A DNA stretch of 64,000 bases, from positions 2,351,169 through 2,415,168 of the forward strand of contig VZQC01013302.1 of assembly GCA_009823505.1 (NCBI GenBank). Reading direction: 5' to 3'. This stretch comes from Rhizomys pruinosus (lineage: Eukaryota > Chordata > Mammalia > Rodentia > Spalacidae). A program made the position numbers and the translations under genes. Numbering within the stretch: the stretch's first letter is position 1; the number at the start of each line of letters is the position of its first letter. Shown here piece by piece: positions 33,336-44,219 of the stretch. The notes beneath the pieces were generated by a model, which had not been told where the DNA came from, did no database searches, and saw only the letters and a list, made by a program, of their open reading frames with translations.

Positions 33336-35764
33336 CATATTTTTTAAAGAAAAGAATAACATGAACCAACCTCTCAGGGAATATACCCAATAGACACACA
33401 TTAGCCAGTGCAGTGAGTGAGTTCCAAAATCATCGAAGTCTAATTGCTCAAGTACGATAGAAACAAGTCTCTGTAGGAAATAAACTCTAATTGAAGTTTG
33501 AAATGTACCTTTAATATGAGAAACTCTTGAGAGAAGCTGACTTGGCTACCACAATAGAAATGCACAATAGGAAAGCTCCGTCAGTGGTGGAAGGTAGCAG
33601 TGGTGGGAAAAGCCTTAGAAATCCACCCTAAAGCTAACAGGATATGACTTTTTGCCTTTGGAATTCTGAAGGAGCCTGCTGAATTCTTGAGTGTATATAT
33701 TTTTATGTCTAGTTTTTTAGGTCATTTTCTCACACATGGAACTCTTGATAAGGTGCTACATAATATTCCCCAAGGGTAAGGCAAGTTCCCTTTAAGTTCT
33801 TTCACAGAGATCTGATGAGAAAGAGGAAGGAACTCACTTTAAAATGTCAACTATGAAGTATTGGAGATTATTTCAAAGCTACATAACAATCCACCAGTGA
33901 TTTTAAATAATTTTCATTTTAAGTTATATTTTCTTATGTGTTTTCTCTAAAGCCAGTTTTACAACAACAACAAAAAGCTAGAATCTAACAAATAACCACA
34001 GCTATAGTCTTTGATATAATACCATACAGTCAATAAAAGACCAGAAATTGATTTTCTTGACCACTGAAACAAACTGTCTTTCCCAATCTTTTCCACATAA
34101 ATATCAGTTTTACAATCTTCCAAGGGTAATAAACACTCATTGCACAACTGAAATACTCAGTTAGCTTAATTTCAGAATTTAAAGTAGGCATTACTTTCAG
34201 AAAATTATGTCCTTTTTCCTTTTTATAATGCTTGCAAAGTTTTGGCAATTCAATTGTGTTGTGAGTAAGGTGTTCTTTTACTCCAGCTTGGCATCTATGA
34301 TTTTGATACTATGTTTATTAATATGGAATATTTGATTTGTAATTTTGGTGATTCCTATATCTAATAAAATTGGTGGTATTCTCTAATTTAATTTGACCAT
34401 GTAACTCAAAATCTTGCTATTTCCTCTATTCCAGTATGTCATTAGTAGGATATTTTAAGCATGTAAGCAGTATCCAGTTGTAAAGACTGTGAACGACGAG
34501 CATATCAGGCATATGTCCTATAGCCATAGGTGCTTGGATTATCTATATTTCAGTAGGTCTCAGGGTTATATAGGTATTATGGTTCCATTTAATTAATTGA
34601 CAATACACTGGGACTTGCTATCCATCAATTAAAATAAAAATAAGCTCTTCTCTCCTTTTTAATATTGGGAAACTGGAAGGGTATATTAGCCCAAATGAAA
34701 TACTACCTACCATTCATCAATCCACTTCTTTATAGTCAAAGCATGTCTGTCATGCATGTCCCTAGCTATTAATGGCAAATGATACCATATATTTTGGAGA
34801 AAAGAAAACTTACAGCAATTAACTTAAGACTTTCCTACTAGAGGGAGAAGAGAAGGGCAACATGCTTTACAATATCATTCAGTTATGCTCCCTACTGATC
34901 CTTCCATTTAGTGCCAAGGGATCTGTATAGTTTCATTGCTTCAGCAGCTCACAGTACCCTAAAAATGGTTGTGGCAACTATGTAACTGGTGACCAAAAGG
35001 AAGAAAGCACTAGGTTTTACATTTATGTTGTATTTTAAGGGTAGACAATAGCCCTAGAATACCAAGGAGATGTTGTGTATCTACAGTGAACAGTCAATTC
35101 AAGCAAACAACTGTCAGCCAGTTTATTTAGTGAAATGAAGCAAAAGGTTTGAAGATAAGGATCTAAAGTTGTCTACAACTGTAGGAACAGAGAAAAACAG
35201 GCCTTGAATGAAACTGGGAAAAACTGAGGTAAGCTGATCCTTCTACAGGTGATGATGCAGCCATGTGATAGCTTCAAACCAGAATGTCAGTTTCATTGCT
35301 TGTCCCAACAGTTGTCAGATCTCTGAGAGGTCAATGCTAGGAATGGATTAGCAGGGCCTGAAGGGTGTGATGCGGTGGTCCACACATGAAGCAAGGAGAG
35401 TGTAGGCCAGTGTGATTTGCCATGTAAATGAAAAATAAAAGGCAGACTTGACAAACAGGAAGTAGGATTCAGGAAACATTGGGAATAGTAAATAAAGAAG
35501 AATAGGGTATGTAGGAGTTACGAATAATGCAATTGAGACAAAAGTATCTCTATCTAGAAAGGCATGGCTCATCAGTCTATTATATCCTTTATCTGCATTT
35601 ATCATGCCTCAATTTGGCTACTCTACAAAACAGGTCCTAACCTTCTTCTATATCATGGCAACATCTACTGGAACATCTACTGGACTGGACTTCTGGGAAA
35701 CAGTCACTAATTAACTCCCTGGGCTTGTGCAGAGACTACTATTTGTTAAATTCAATGAACATTG
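33336..35764. other. Unique AT-rich DNA
   Basis: About 2.4 kb has no recognised gene or repeat. Short antisense frames at 33959-34147, 34030-34248 and 35348-35605 are not called. Confidence 0.45.
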
Positions 35765-36240
35765 ACCTCTTAACCACTCTGTGTCAGGCACTTTACAGAT
35801 CTTACAAAATCCATGCCACACAAAACAGCTTATGTTTTATTGCAATTGTGTGTTAGATAAAGAACTCACTGTGCATTTTGTCCCCCATTGGTGACACTGT
35901 TTTGGGAGGTCTTAGATGGTGTGGGCATGCTGGAGGAAGTTTGTCACTGGGGGTGGGCTTAAAGAGTTCAAAAAGCCTTGCCAATCTCAAGTCGCTCTCT
36001 GCTTCTTGTGCTTGCTTGAAGATGTGAAGCTCTTCTTTCTGCGCCTACTCAGGCACCTCCTGCCACCATGCCTACCCATCATGATGTACTCTATTTCCCC
36101 TGGAACCATCGATTGTAGATTCAAATAAACTCTTCCTTTTATAAAAAAAAAAAAGAACTCACTGTGAGGCAAGTAACATAAGCTCGGTGTTTTGCCAGCA
36201 AAGAGAGAAACTGAAGTTGCCGAAGGTGAGGGAATCAGTA
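35765..36240 (-). repeat. MIR SINE split by an ORR1-derived insertion
   Basis: The antisense MIR starts 'ctctgtgtcaggcactttac', reaches 'gttagataaagaactcactg' and resumes after the insertion with 'actgtgaggcaagtaacata', which matches the usual MIR order. It explains both flanks of the element at 35874-36151. Confidence 0.6.
35874..36151 (+). mobile_element. Poly(A)-tailed ORR1 LTR piece with 15-bp target duplication
   Basis: The body has ORR1 LTR words: 'ttttgtcccccattggtgac', 'ggtgtgggcatgctggagga', 'tgtcactgggggtgggctta' and 'gattcaaataaactcttcct'. It ends about 16 bases after AATAAA in an A run (36143-36154). aaagaactcactgtg flanks it at 35859-35873 and 36152-36166. LTR insertions made by an integrase have 4-6-bp duplications and no A tail, so this looks like an LTR-containing RNA copied in by L1 machinery. 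The first 40 or so bases of the LTR are missing. Confidence 0.82.
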
Positions 36241-36424
36241 CGAGTTCATGTGTTTCACTAAGCTAAACAAGTGTTAGAGATGAGAGAAGAGTAAGGCATA
36301 TTGGGAAGACAGAAAGGCAGAAGCAATGGGAAGGGTGTGTTCACTGAGGCTGAAAGGTTCATGAGCGCACCGGGGATCACCAATGCCAACCCAACACAGC
36401 CACACTCTTGATGGTCAATTGATA

Positions 36425-36663
36425 TTTTATTGTTAATGCAGATGGAATGAATAAGTAACAGAATCACTAGCAGCAAGAGCCTACAACCTAAACAGCTACC
36501 GGGCAAGCAGGGGCAACTGAAGAGAACTTGCCAGGATGGCACCCAGAAGGCTGCTGTTCAGGATGCCCAGGGGAAGCAAAGTGGAATGACTCAGCAGAGT
36601 GGCTTGCTGCACACTGGAGTTGGTGGAGGCCACTCGGACACTCAGTGCTGTTGCTGCTCTGCA
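36425..36663 (-). other. Candidate minus-strand terminal exon, weak
   Basis: On the minus strand, a possible acceptor (tttgtatgcag, ending at 36663) is followed by 54 open codons ending in a stop at 36496-36498, then an AATAAA at about 36426-36431. The predicted C-terminus is leucine-rich and hydrophobic, with two NSS sites (for example LLPLGILNSSLLGAILASS). The local GC and CpG content is higher than its surroundings. I recognise no family, the acceptor pyrimidine tract is poor, and no upstream exon is visible, so this may be chance. Confidence 0.15.
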
Positions 36664-37915
36664 TACAAAGTAATGATGGTATTTGGAGGATATTTTTGCT
36701 ACATAATGATTTAAGCCAGTGTTTTAAATCTTCTAGTTTGCAAGACAAAATATCATATTTGCCCACCTAAATCAAAAGAGAATTTATTTGCTCTGCCATA
36801 TACCATGCCTATCTGGGTTACTTGATGATCAACACCAGGAATTCTAGCTTGGGTGGAACCAAGCTTAGATGGACCAGATGGAATAAATTTATTCTGATTC
36901 AAAATTCTGTGATTTCATAGATTTTGAAAGATTCAAAATATTTCCAACAAGCTAACCTTTCACAGAGTTCTATAGTCACCATAATTTTTCTTTTAATTCT
37001 GGAAAGAGAAAGAATGTGACTACTATAATTGTGGCTATTTGAATAAGAGTCACCCCCAGGTCAGTTAACATGACATATCCTTTGAAAAAGCTGATTATAT
37101 TGTATTAGATTTAAATTATTTTTATCCTAGATAATATGTTACTGACAGATAAATCAAAATCAGATGGCTGGGTGAAGTCCAAGTCTATAGCTTTTGATAA
37201 TCAACCCAATCAATATTCAATATTCTACACTGATTTTCAAACATTCAAAAAAATTTAAACGTCGTAAAGTTAAAATACAGCAATGGCATCTTAAAATTTC
37301 TATCAGTCATGATATGGACAAAACATCATTGTATGAAAATCTTTTGTAAATAAACTCCAGTAGCAATTAGATTATATTTGATAGCATGCAGGTCAATGCT
37401 GGGAAGCATAAGGTGGTAATGATGTGACTGTAATGCATAGTGTTTACCTTACCTAGTCTTCTCTAGATTGGATTGGCTTTATAAGCAAAGAAAAGAGTCA
37501 GGGAAAATTAAGTATAGACAAAACACTATCTAGCACAGGAGTTACAACAAGCTGATTCTGAGTCCCCTGCCTGCCATTCACACACATTGTCATGTTCCTT
37601 AACGACTTTCCATATCAGTTTTCTTTTCTTTGTATTATTAATGAACATGCTGAAAGATCTGCCTAGTTGACATGTGTTGAGAATTGAATAATATTACTCA
37701 TTTGAGAGTTTAGCTTAGCAACACTCTGGTTATTCAACGAGTATAGGCACACACTGCTTGTAAGGGCTTTGTATAAACACATATTTAGGAAAGAAAGGCC
37801 AAGGGTTGTGCCATTTTTTGACTGCATAGTTAACATATAGTGTGTCTGGAAACAAGAAAAGAAAGGTGATGGTAGAAGTTATGCAAAAGCTTAATTGGGT
37901 TTTTATTTCAGCATT
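36664..37915. other. Unique AT-rich DNA
   Basis: No gene or repeat family is recognised in 1.25 kb. Confidence 0.45.
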
Positions 37916-37929
37916 CTACAATACAATTT

Positions 37930-38181
37930 TATTTATTTATTTTTTATTAATTTTATTTATTTCTGTATGTGTATGAATGTACTGTCTGCATGTAGGTTTG
38001 TGCACCCGTGTCGTGCAATGCCGCGGAGTTCAGAAGAGGGTCTCGGATTCCCCTGGAACTGGAGTTCTCCTGGAATTGGAGCTTCAGACGGTTCTCAGCC
38101 GCCATGTGGGTGCTGGGGATCGAACCCGGGTCCTCTGTAAGAGCGATCGGCACTCTTAACCGCTAGGCCATCTCTCCAGCC
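37930..38181 (-). repeat. Young B2 SINE, long subtype, with 14-bp target duplication
   Basis: This antisense B2 retains many CpG sites: 'cacccgtgtcgtgcaatgcc', 'gacggttctcagccgccatg', 'ggggatcgaacccgggtcct' and 'accgctaggccatctctcca'. The centre carries the duplicated 'ctggaactggag / ctggaattggag' unit. ctacaatacaattt lies at 37916-37929 and 38182-38195. This is probably among the youngest insertions here. Frames over it are not genes. Confidence 0.97.
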
Positions 38182-38195
38182 CTACAATACAATTT

Positions 38196-39439
38196 AGTAA
38201 CTTACTATAGCTCAGTAAATGATTTGACTCCACAAGAAGCTTTCATGAATCCACTGATAAATAGAAATTATTGACTGTTTTCAAATTTATATTCTTCCTG
38301 TTAACTCCCCCTCACAAAAAAAGAAAAAACAACAATCTGGACCAGAACTTACTACTTCAAATTTTTGAATATATGGATGTTATTGGCCTCATAGGTAAAT
38401 GTTGATCAACCAAACTAGGAGTTAAGGATACAGTCCTTGTGCAAATTGAAATCATACACTTTTGATTGTACACAGTGGAGAGGAACTGTAAGCACCATAT
38501 GGAAGCATAGGATTAATAAGCTAATATTTTGGATGTTCATTTTTAATGTTATATTTTGTTCACAAATGGCGGCTGTGAATAATTTTTCTTTTTTAAAGGG
38601 CACCATTTGGTGAATATTTTCTAATAATGTTGCAAAAAATTATATATGACTCATGCAAATAGAACCTCGTCACTTCCTCAATCAGTGGGCTTGCTTACAC
38701 CATTTTCAAATACATGACAACTGAATGATGGCTTTTTAAGACAAGAGAATTATAAGACAGCAGAATTGATTACCCATGTCATTTCACTTCTTTCTCATTT
38801 GGATAATTTCCATTTCAATGAGATAAATTAACCTTACTGAAAGCATCATAGCCATAAAAAGAAATCAAATGCTTAGGACCCGTCTCGAAAATTTAAATGA
38901 GCATATTTCCAACATAAATTGGAGAGTACTACAAAAGTTGGGAAATCAGAATTAAAGGTGCTTGACTGAAGATGTGAAAGAGCACAGCTTTGGTTGGTTA
39001 TTTGGGGCCAGGAAGCAGCTCATCCTCTAGGAAGAACTTCTGAGGGCATCCTGGAAGCAAACACACTCTAACCAGAATACACAGCACCAGAGAGGCATCT
39101 ATTAGACCTCCCCAGGGATAGCATTTAATGCATGAGACCTCTACCAAGTTTTACTATTTGTTGCCCTTATGAAAGCAGGACAGTTGTACTCAAAATTTCA
39201 CATTGCAGCCAAAGTCCAAGTTCAAAATCTCAACAAGTTATACTGGAACATGAAATAAAAGCTTCTTCTATCAAGGATCTGGGGTCATTCCAAAGATTTG
39301 TGTCTCATGTTCAGAGGCCTACAACCCTAAGAAAGCACTTAAGAGTTGTCTCCTTGAATAGAGCAAAAGAGTTTCTTTGTTTTGTTTTCTATTGTTTTGT
39401 TTCTTAAAATGATCATATACTGAGCTATGACTAAGAAGA
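38196..39439. other. Unique DNA
   Basis: No repeat or gene is recognised. The 91-codon frame at 39132-39407 has no recognisable domain. Confidence 0.45.
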
Positions 39440-40135
39440 AAAGACTTTGATGCATATATTTACTCTTATAATCTCTCTAATAGCTTATGATACAAGCTAA
39501 TGTTTGGTCTTGATTGCCAACTTGATTACATTGATATATCTAGGACTGGTGAAATACTTGTGTTTGTGAAGGCATTTCCAGAGAAGACTGACCCATGAAA
39601 CAGTGACTAGGGGGAAAAGACACATTTTGAACATGGCCAGCACATTCCAAGAGGCTGGCAGCTCAGGGAAAAGGAAGTCAGCAGAAGGTAGCGTGTAAAT
39701 GCAGGTCAGCCCCTTTGCAAGTGCTCATCTCTACCACTGCTGAGACTGGCCTCCAGTTTCTTCAACCTTTAAACATGGATTCAATATGATCAAACCTCCA
39801 AGGAGCTTCCAGGCTTTCAGCATGGGGATGAGACTGCTGAGGCCTCCTGCTTCCTCAACTGGAACCTGGGTCTAGTGTCTCTCCAGAATGCAGACAGCCA
39901 TGTTGTTGGATTACCTGGGCCCTATCTTGTGAGCCAAGCAAACAAATCCTTTTTTGTAATGTATAAACACATGCAGTCCATTGTGTCTATTCCTCTAGAG
40001 AACTCTGTATGATACAGGTAGTCATTATTCCTTTTAACAGATAAAGAAGAGTAAAGAGAGTTTACACAGCCCGTTTGAGTTTGTCTATGTGAGGAGAGCT
40101 GCTGCAACTGAGAATCAGTCCCAAGTCTGTGAAGG
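39440..40135 (-). repeat. MIR SINE split by an LTR
   Basis: Antisense MIR words occur left of the LTR ('tttactcttataatctctct' and 'aatagcttatgatac') and continue to the right ('ggtagtcattattcctttta', 'acagataaagaagagtaaag'). The order fits one MIR opened by the element at 39501-40016. Confidence 0.55.
39501..40016 (+). mobile_element. MT-like MaLR solo LTR
   Basis: The block begins TG and ends CA. It contains 'ggtcttgattgccaacttga', 'gaaggcatttccagagaaga', 'cttcctcaactggaacctgg', 'gtgagccaagcaaacaaatc' and 'tctagagaactctgtatgat'. This is the layout of rodent MT/MaLR LTRs. The AATAAA is degraded (gcaaacaaatcc). It sits inside an older MIR. Confidence 0.65.
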
Positions 40136-40194
40136 AATTTAGATTTTCATTTCATACCAGGATTGTTAGGCAAGTTAGGAAAGTCCTTTAGCAA

Positions 40195-40235
40195 GAGGGA
40201 GGGAGGAAGGGAGGAAGGGAGGAAGGGAGGAAGGA

Positions 40236-40280
<45 letters not shown>
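40195..40280. repeat. (GGGAGGAA)n / (AG)n microsatellite
   Basis: A purine tract runs from GGGAGGAA units into about 22 AG dinucleotides. It lies just after the MIR. Confidence 0.96.
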
Positions 40281-40286
<6 letters not shown>

Positions 40287-41109
40287 TTCTGAAAATATCC
40301 AAACACCCATCTTTAGGAAGAACAGTCTTTAGGCTAGGACAAATATGGAACTATTTGGCAGAGAATTCCACAATGCTCATCTTTCCAAGTCTTTCCATCA
40401 TGTACCTACTTCCACTAGCAGGACAATAACAAGCTTATGTAATCCACGACAGCTCCTAAGATCTCCATTCTGCTTGCCCTCTCTGGTGCCCTGGCTCTGC
40501 TCTCCAGCCCAGTGGGCTGCCCTTCATTCCTCATTCACCCTTCCCTTCTCTCCTCAGGGCCTGCACATGCAGACACTGACCCAAAATAGGGGTCTTTTCA
40601 TCCTTTTCTCTTTAGAGGTCTTGGATTGGATTCCATAAAACCAGAGAGCCTGTAACAAGAGCTTGATACAGTTATTTGGAAAGCAATTCCAGAAAGGCAC
40701 AGTGAGTGAGCAGGGCATAAGAACAAGAGGGACAGCAAACCAGACATGGTTTACATCTGTGGCAGTGGTATTACTTGGAATGTATGAGGAGCCATGCAGA
40801 ATTCATCCCAGAATTATTCCTCTAAAGCAAGGAAGGATGGGGATTAATCTGACAGCTGGGTCCCTCTTTGATTGTGGATTCCTACCTGGGCCCTAACTAC
40901 CCTGTGTTTCCAAGTGAAGCCAGTTTCGGGGAGCCAGAATCACTGAACCAACCAGTAAGCATGGGAATTCCCACAATCCCAACACTGAGACTGAATCCCT
41001 GGGGATCCCAGGGACCATGGTGTGGAGCATCAACAACATCTGGATGGACGAGTGGAAAATTATTCCGCTCATATACTTATCAGGTTGAGATGATTTTTTA
41101 ATCATTTGT
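40281..41109. other. Unassigned DNA
   Basis: No secure call. Several frames of 70-97 codons overlap here (for example 40345-40638 and 40868-41101), but none shows a recognisable domain. Confidence 0.4.
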
Positions 41110-41260
41110 CTTCATTTATTTATGCTCTTCTCTAACTGACCTGTGAGCTTGTAAGGACAAGAACACAGGTCCTTAATGATCTATGCTCCCTTAGCCTTCT
41201 GAGCACTTTCCTGGAGCGTCAGCACGCAATACATTGCTGAACGAGAAGCATAGCTGATTT
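41110..41260 (+). repeat. L2-like 3' end
   Basis: The words 'gacctgtgagcttgtaagga', 'acaagaacacaggtccttaa' and 'tgctgaacgagaag' follow the order of the LINE2 3' end (a stop-signal-rich 'gagctccttgagggcaggga' type block, then 'tgttgaatga'). It is strongly diverged. Confidence 0.4.
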
Positions 41261-41784
41261 GGACTTCCCATCATCAGTATTTGCATTCAGGCTGGTGTGA
41301 GAAGTCCCAGCACACTCTCGGGGGCCTTTCCTTGGCCCCAAGCTAGAGGTCTCTCTAGTCACATTCCTCTTTTCTGTACACACAGACTTTAGTTCTGGGG
41401 GTCTCAGCTTTCTCCATCTCTAGATTAGGGGTTACTAATGTAGAGGTATCTTTGTGTCTCCTCCAAAGTGACACCTTTTGCTTTTGGATTTGCTTTATTA
41501 ATGGGGGCTTATTCACACCAGGAATTGCTTGTGGAGAATCAGAATTGGTCTCCAAAGTGGTACCTTTGAAATTTCCAACTTACTCTTGGACCCAATGAAT
41601 AAAATTAAGAAACAGAAGAACTAAAGAATCATGGTTTTGGCATTTTTAAATTTTCAAACACAATAATTATGCTTGAGATACTTGTTTTGTCCTTCAGACA
41701 AAATCATACCTTCTTAAAAGCTAGGTATGATTTGCCAGTCTCCTTTTCTGCTTCTCTTCACCAAAAATAATCGGCATTGTTTTT
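41261..41784. other. Unique DNA
   Basis: No gene or repeat family is recognised. Confidence 0.45.
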
Positions 41785-41960
41785 GAACACCAACTATGTG
41801 CAATGGAAATAGTTTAATTCGTTTCATCCTGACAACAACTTTATAAAATGGTAAGTCCTGTTTGAAACTAAGATGCATGTTTGGAGAGTAGTAACTAACA
41901 TAAGGTCACTGAGTCCAGCTGTTTGCAAAGGCTCAGGCAGTACTGATTTCCATCTTTGAA
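41785..41960 (-). repeat. MIR SINE
   Basis: This antisense MIR reads 'gaacaccaactatgtgcaat', 'tcgtttcatcctgacaacaa', 'aacataaggtcactgagtcc' and 'aaaggctcaggcagtactga', the classic reverse order of the family. Confidence 0.72.
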
Positions 41961-42027
41961 TATGCAGCTTCTAGCACAATCTCTGCCATGTAGCAGGAAC
42001 TCCTTTAAAAACATAGTGAATGTCAGG

Positions 42028-42562
42028 TGTGGTGGTTTGAATGAGAGTGTCCCCCATGGGCTTTAAGTATTCAGACATTTTGTCCCCAGTTGGTGGCACT
42101 GTTCTGGGAGATCTTTTTTTTTTATTTTTTATTATTATTTATCTTTGTATGTGTATAAATGTACTGTGTGCCTGCAGGTCTGTGCACCCGTGTCGTGCAA
42201 TGCCACGGAGGTCAGAAGAGGGTGTCGGATTCCCCTGGAACTGGAGTTACAGACGGTTCTTAGCCGCCATGTGGGTGCTAGGAGATCATAGAAGGTGTGG
42301 CCATGCTGGAGGAAGTATGTCACTGGGGGCGAGCTTAGGGAGCTTAACAAGCCTTGCCAGCCTCCAGTCTCTCTCCTGACTTCCCGTACTCATTGCAAGA
42401 TATGAACTTTGGCTTTCTGCTCCAGCCCCAGCCACCACGCCTCCTTCCACAATGGACTCTAATTCCCTGGAACCGTCAGTCGTAAGCTCAAATAAACTGT
42501 CCCTTTTATAAGTTTCCTTGGTCATGGTGTTTTATCACAGCAACAGAAAAGTGACTAATACA
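42028..42562 (+). mobile_element. ORR1 solo LTR with exact 5-bp target duplication
   Basis: A complete LTR starts TGTGG at 42028 and ends TAATACA at 42562. tcagg sits on both sides (42023-42027 and 42563-42567). Landmarks are 'gaatgagagtgtcccccatg', 'tgtcactgggggcgagctta', 'taagctcaaataaactgtcc' and 'ttggtcatggtgttttatca'. It is a non-autonomous ERVL-MaLR LTR left by recombination, and a B2 has inserted at 42114-42280. Confidence 0.93.
42114..42280 (-). repeat. B2 SINE, short subtype, 5'-truncated, inserted in ORR1
   Basis: The antisense B2 has a T-rich tail, 'cacccgtgtcgtgcaatgcc' and 'cttagccgccatgtgggtgc', and stops there, so its A-box half is missing. The 7-bp ggagatc is duplicated at 42107-42113 and 42281-42287. 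The host LTR sequence resumes exactly after it. Confidence 0.93.
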
Positions 42563-43429
42563 TCAGGTTTTTATCACGGGCTGAGGACCCAGTGGAACTT
42601 CCACTGCCTACTTTGCCTAGGGATAGTGTAGGCTATGCTAAACCTTGTTAATCAAAGAGAGAACAGGACCTACATGATTGCCACCACAGACAACATGTTA
42701 TAGGGAACCAGGAAGTGTAATAGAGGGAGAAGGATGCAGAGAAATTGGCAGCTGGAGGAAGATGCCCTGACTCATCTCGCAGTGCTACAAAAGTCCTGTA
42801 CATCTTCCCAGTACTGGAGAGAACATATATTGCCAGTGTTGCCATGACCTACTTCCCCACAGACAAGATACACGATTGAGGAGAAAGCATACAAAACAGG
42901 GACACAGTGTTAGAGAAAGCAGCAGGGAATGGATTTGTGCTCTGGAAAGGTGCAAAAGTGCACCGTACAATGCCAGAGCATGTGGTGATGTCTACGGCTT
43001 TTAATTGGATTTTTTAAACAAATTTTAATTTCATAGAAGGTTCACATTGTTCTTTGGCATTTTTGAATCTGTTCTTTTGGTCAGTTCTTTTGTGAGGATT
43101 GCCTTTCAGATGTGGTTTTGTGAAATAGCTAACTGAACAGGAGATTTACTTCGTTTTCTTCCTTTAAGAAATTGCTTTTGATCTTGATTGCATAATAGTT
43201 AGGTGAGTTGCTGAAAGAAGTTAAAAGGCTCAGACAAATTGGAAAAGAAAAAAATAAGAAGTTGCAATAATTTTCTTCATCTCTGGAAAGACCCCAGAGA
43301 GCTCCCAGTTTAAACTTAACTGGAGGCTGTTATTATGAGCACTCTAGAAAGGGAATGAGTTTTTGCCCAATTCTATCATTTTTATGACAGGCCTGTTTTT
43401 TCAAACCCCTTTATAAAATGAAGTGGGTG
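42563..43429. other. Unique DNA
   Basis: No gene or repeat family is recognised. Confidence 0.45.
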
Positions 43430-43492
43430 CTTTCAACCTAGTTCTCAGTTTGATCAGAATAGAAAATAAATACTTATTGAATGAATAAGCCA
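43430..43492 (+). repeat. Possible L2 3' end
   Basis: The piece ends 'aaataaatacttattgaatg' plus 'aataagcc', similar to the terminal TGAATGAA part of LINE2. It is too short for a firm call. Confidence 0.3.
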
Positions 43493-43559
43493 ATTATTAA
43501 CAATAAGGGGTAAGAAACAAGATAATAAAAAATGGGATAATTGAAAATCATGTATCTTT

Positions 43560-43663
43560 TTCTTTCTTCCATGCTGGAGATTAAACCCAATGGATCACAC
43601 ACACTAGGCAAGCGCTGTATCTCTGAGCCATACCTCCAGCCACAATAAATCATTGTATTTGGT
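43560..43663 (-). repeat. ID/B4-type SINE
   Basis: Antisense ID-like words are present, 'tgctggagattaaacccaat', 'actaggcaagcgctgtatct' and 'tgagccatacctccagcc', corresponding to a tRNA-Ala/BC1-like head. No B1-like half was noted, so ID and B4 are not separated. Confidence 0.7.
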
Positions 43664-43734
43664 ATTTTGATATGTAATTCAGAGACATGTGTGGGCACTG
43701 GTATTGCAAAGGCCAGAATGACAAGTAGCATGGA

Positions 43735-43872
43735 TATGGGTGTTAGACATGTTTTCAACACCGTAAATATATTAATTCTCTTAAGCACAAAGAGGTTAGT
43801 TAACGCCATCTAGCTAAGAAATAGCACTGGCAACCAAAGCACTCTGGCTCCAATACCTGTCCATTTGACTCC
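43735..43872 (-). repeat. MIR SINE fragment
   Basis: Antisense MIR words are present: 'ttaattctcttaagcacaaa', 'gaggttagttaacgccatct' and 'accaaagcactctggctcca'. Confidence 0.58.
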
Positions 43873-44079
43873 TAATCAGTATTGCCACTAATGAAGTCTG
43901 AATTATTCATGGAAATAGAAAAGATCATTTTCTGTTCCAGAGAAAATTGCATTTTATATAATAGAAAGACTAAATGTGTAATTGTAATTGAGCTTGGTAA
44001 GAGGATCTTTTAAAATTGATTTTTGTGCATTTCAAACAATGCATCTTAATCATATTTAGATTCCCTCCCCTATCCCGGT

Positions 44080-44197
44080 ACCCTCCAGCTGGCCTGGAAC
44101 TCCCTATGTAGGCCAGGCTTGCCTGAATCTCTCCCAGATCCACCTGCCTCTGCTTCCCAAGCACAGAGAGTAAAGGTGTGTGCCTCCATGCCCAGCT
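44080..44197 (-). repeat. B1 SINE, diverged
   Basis: The antisense B1 lacks the usual 'gagacagggtctc' end and reads 'agctggcctggaactcccta', 'tccacctgcctctgcttccc' and 'agtaaaggtgtgtgcctcca'. Confidence 0.8.
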
Positions 44198-44219
44198 ATT
44201 TAAGAGCAACTTCTAGGGA

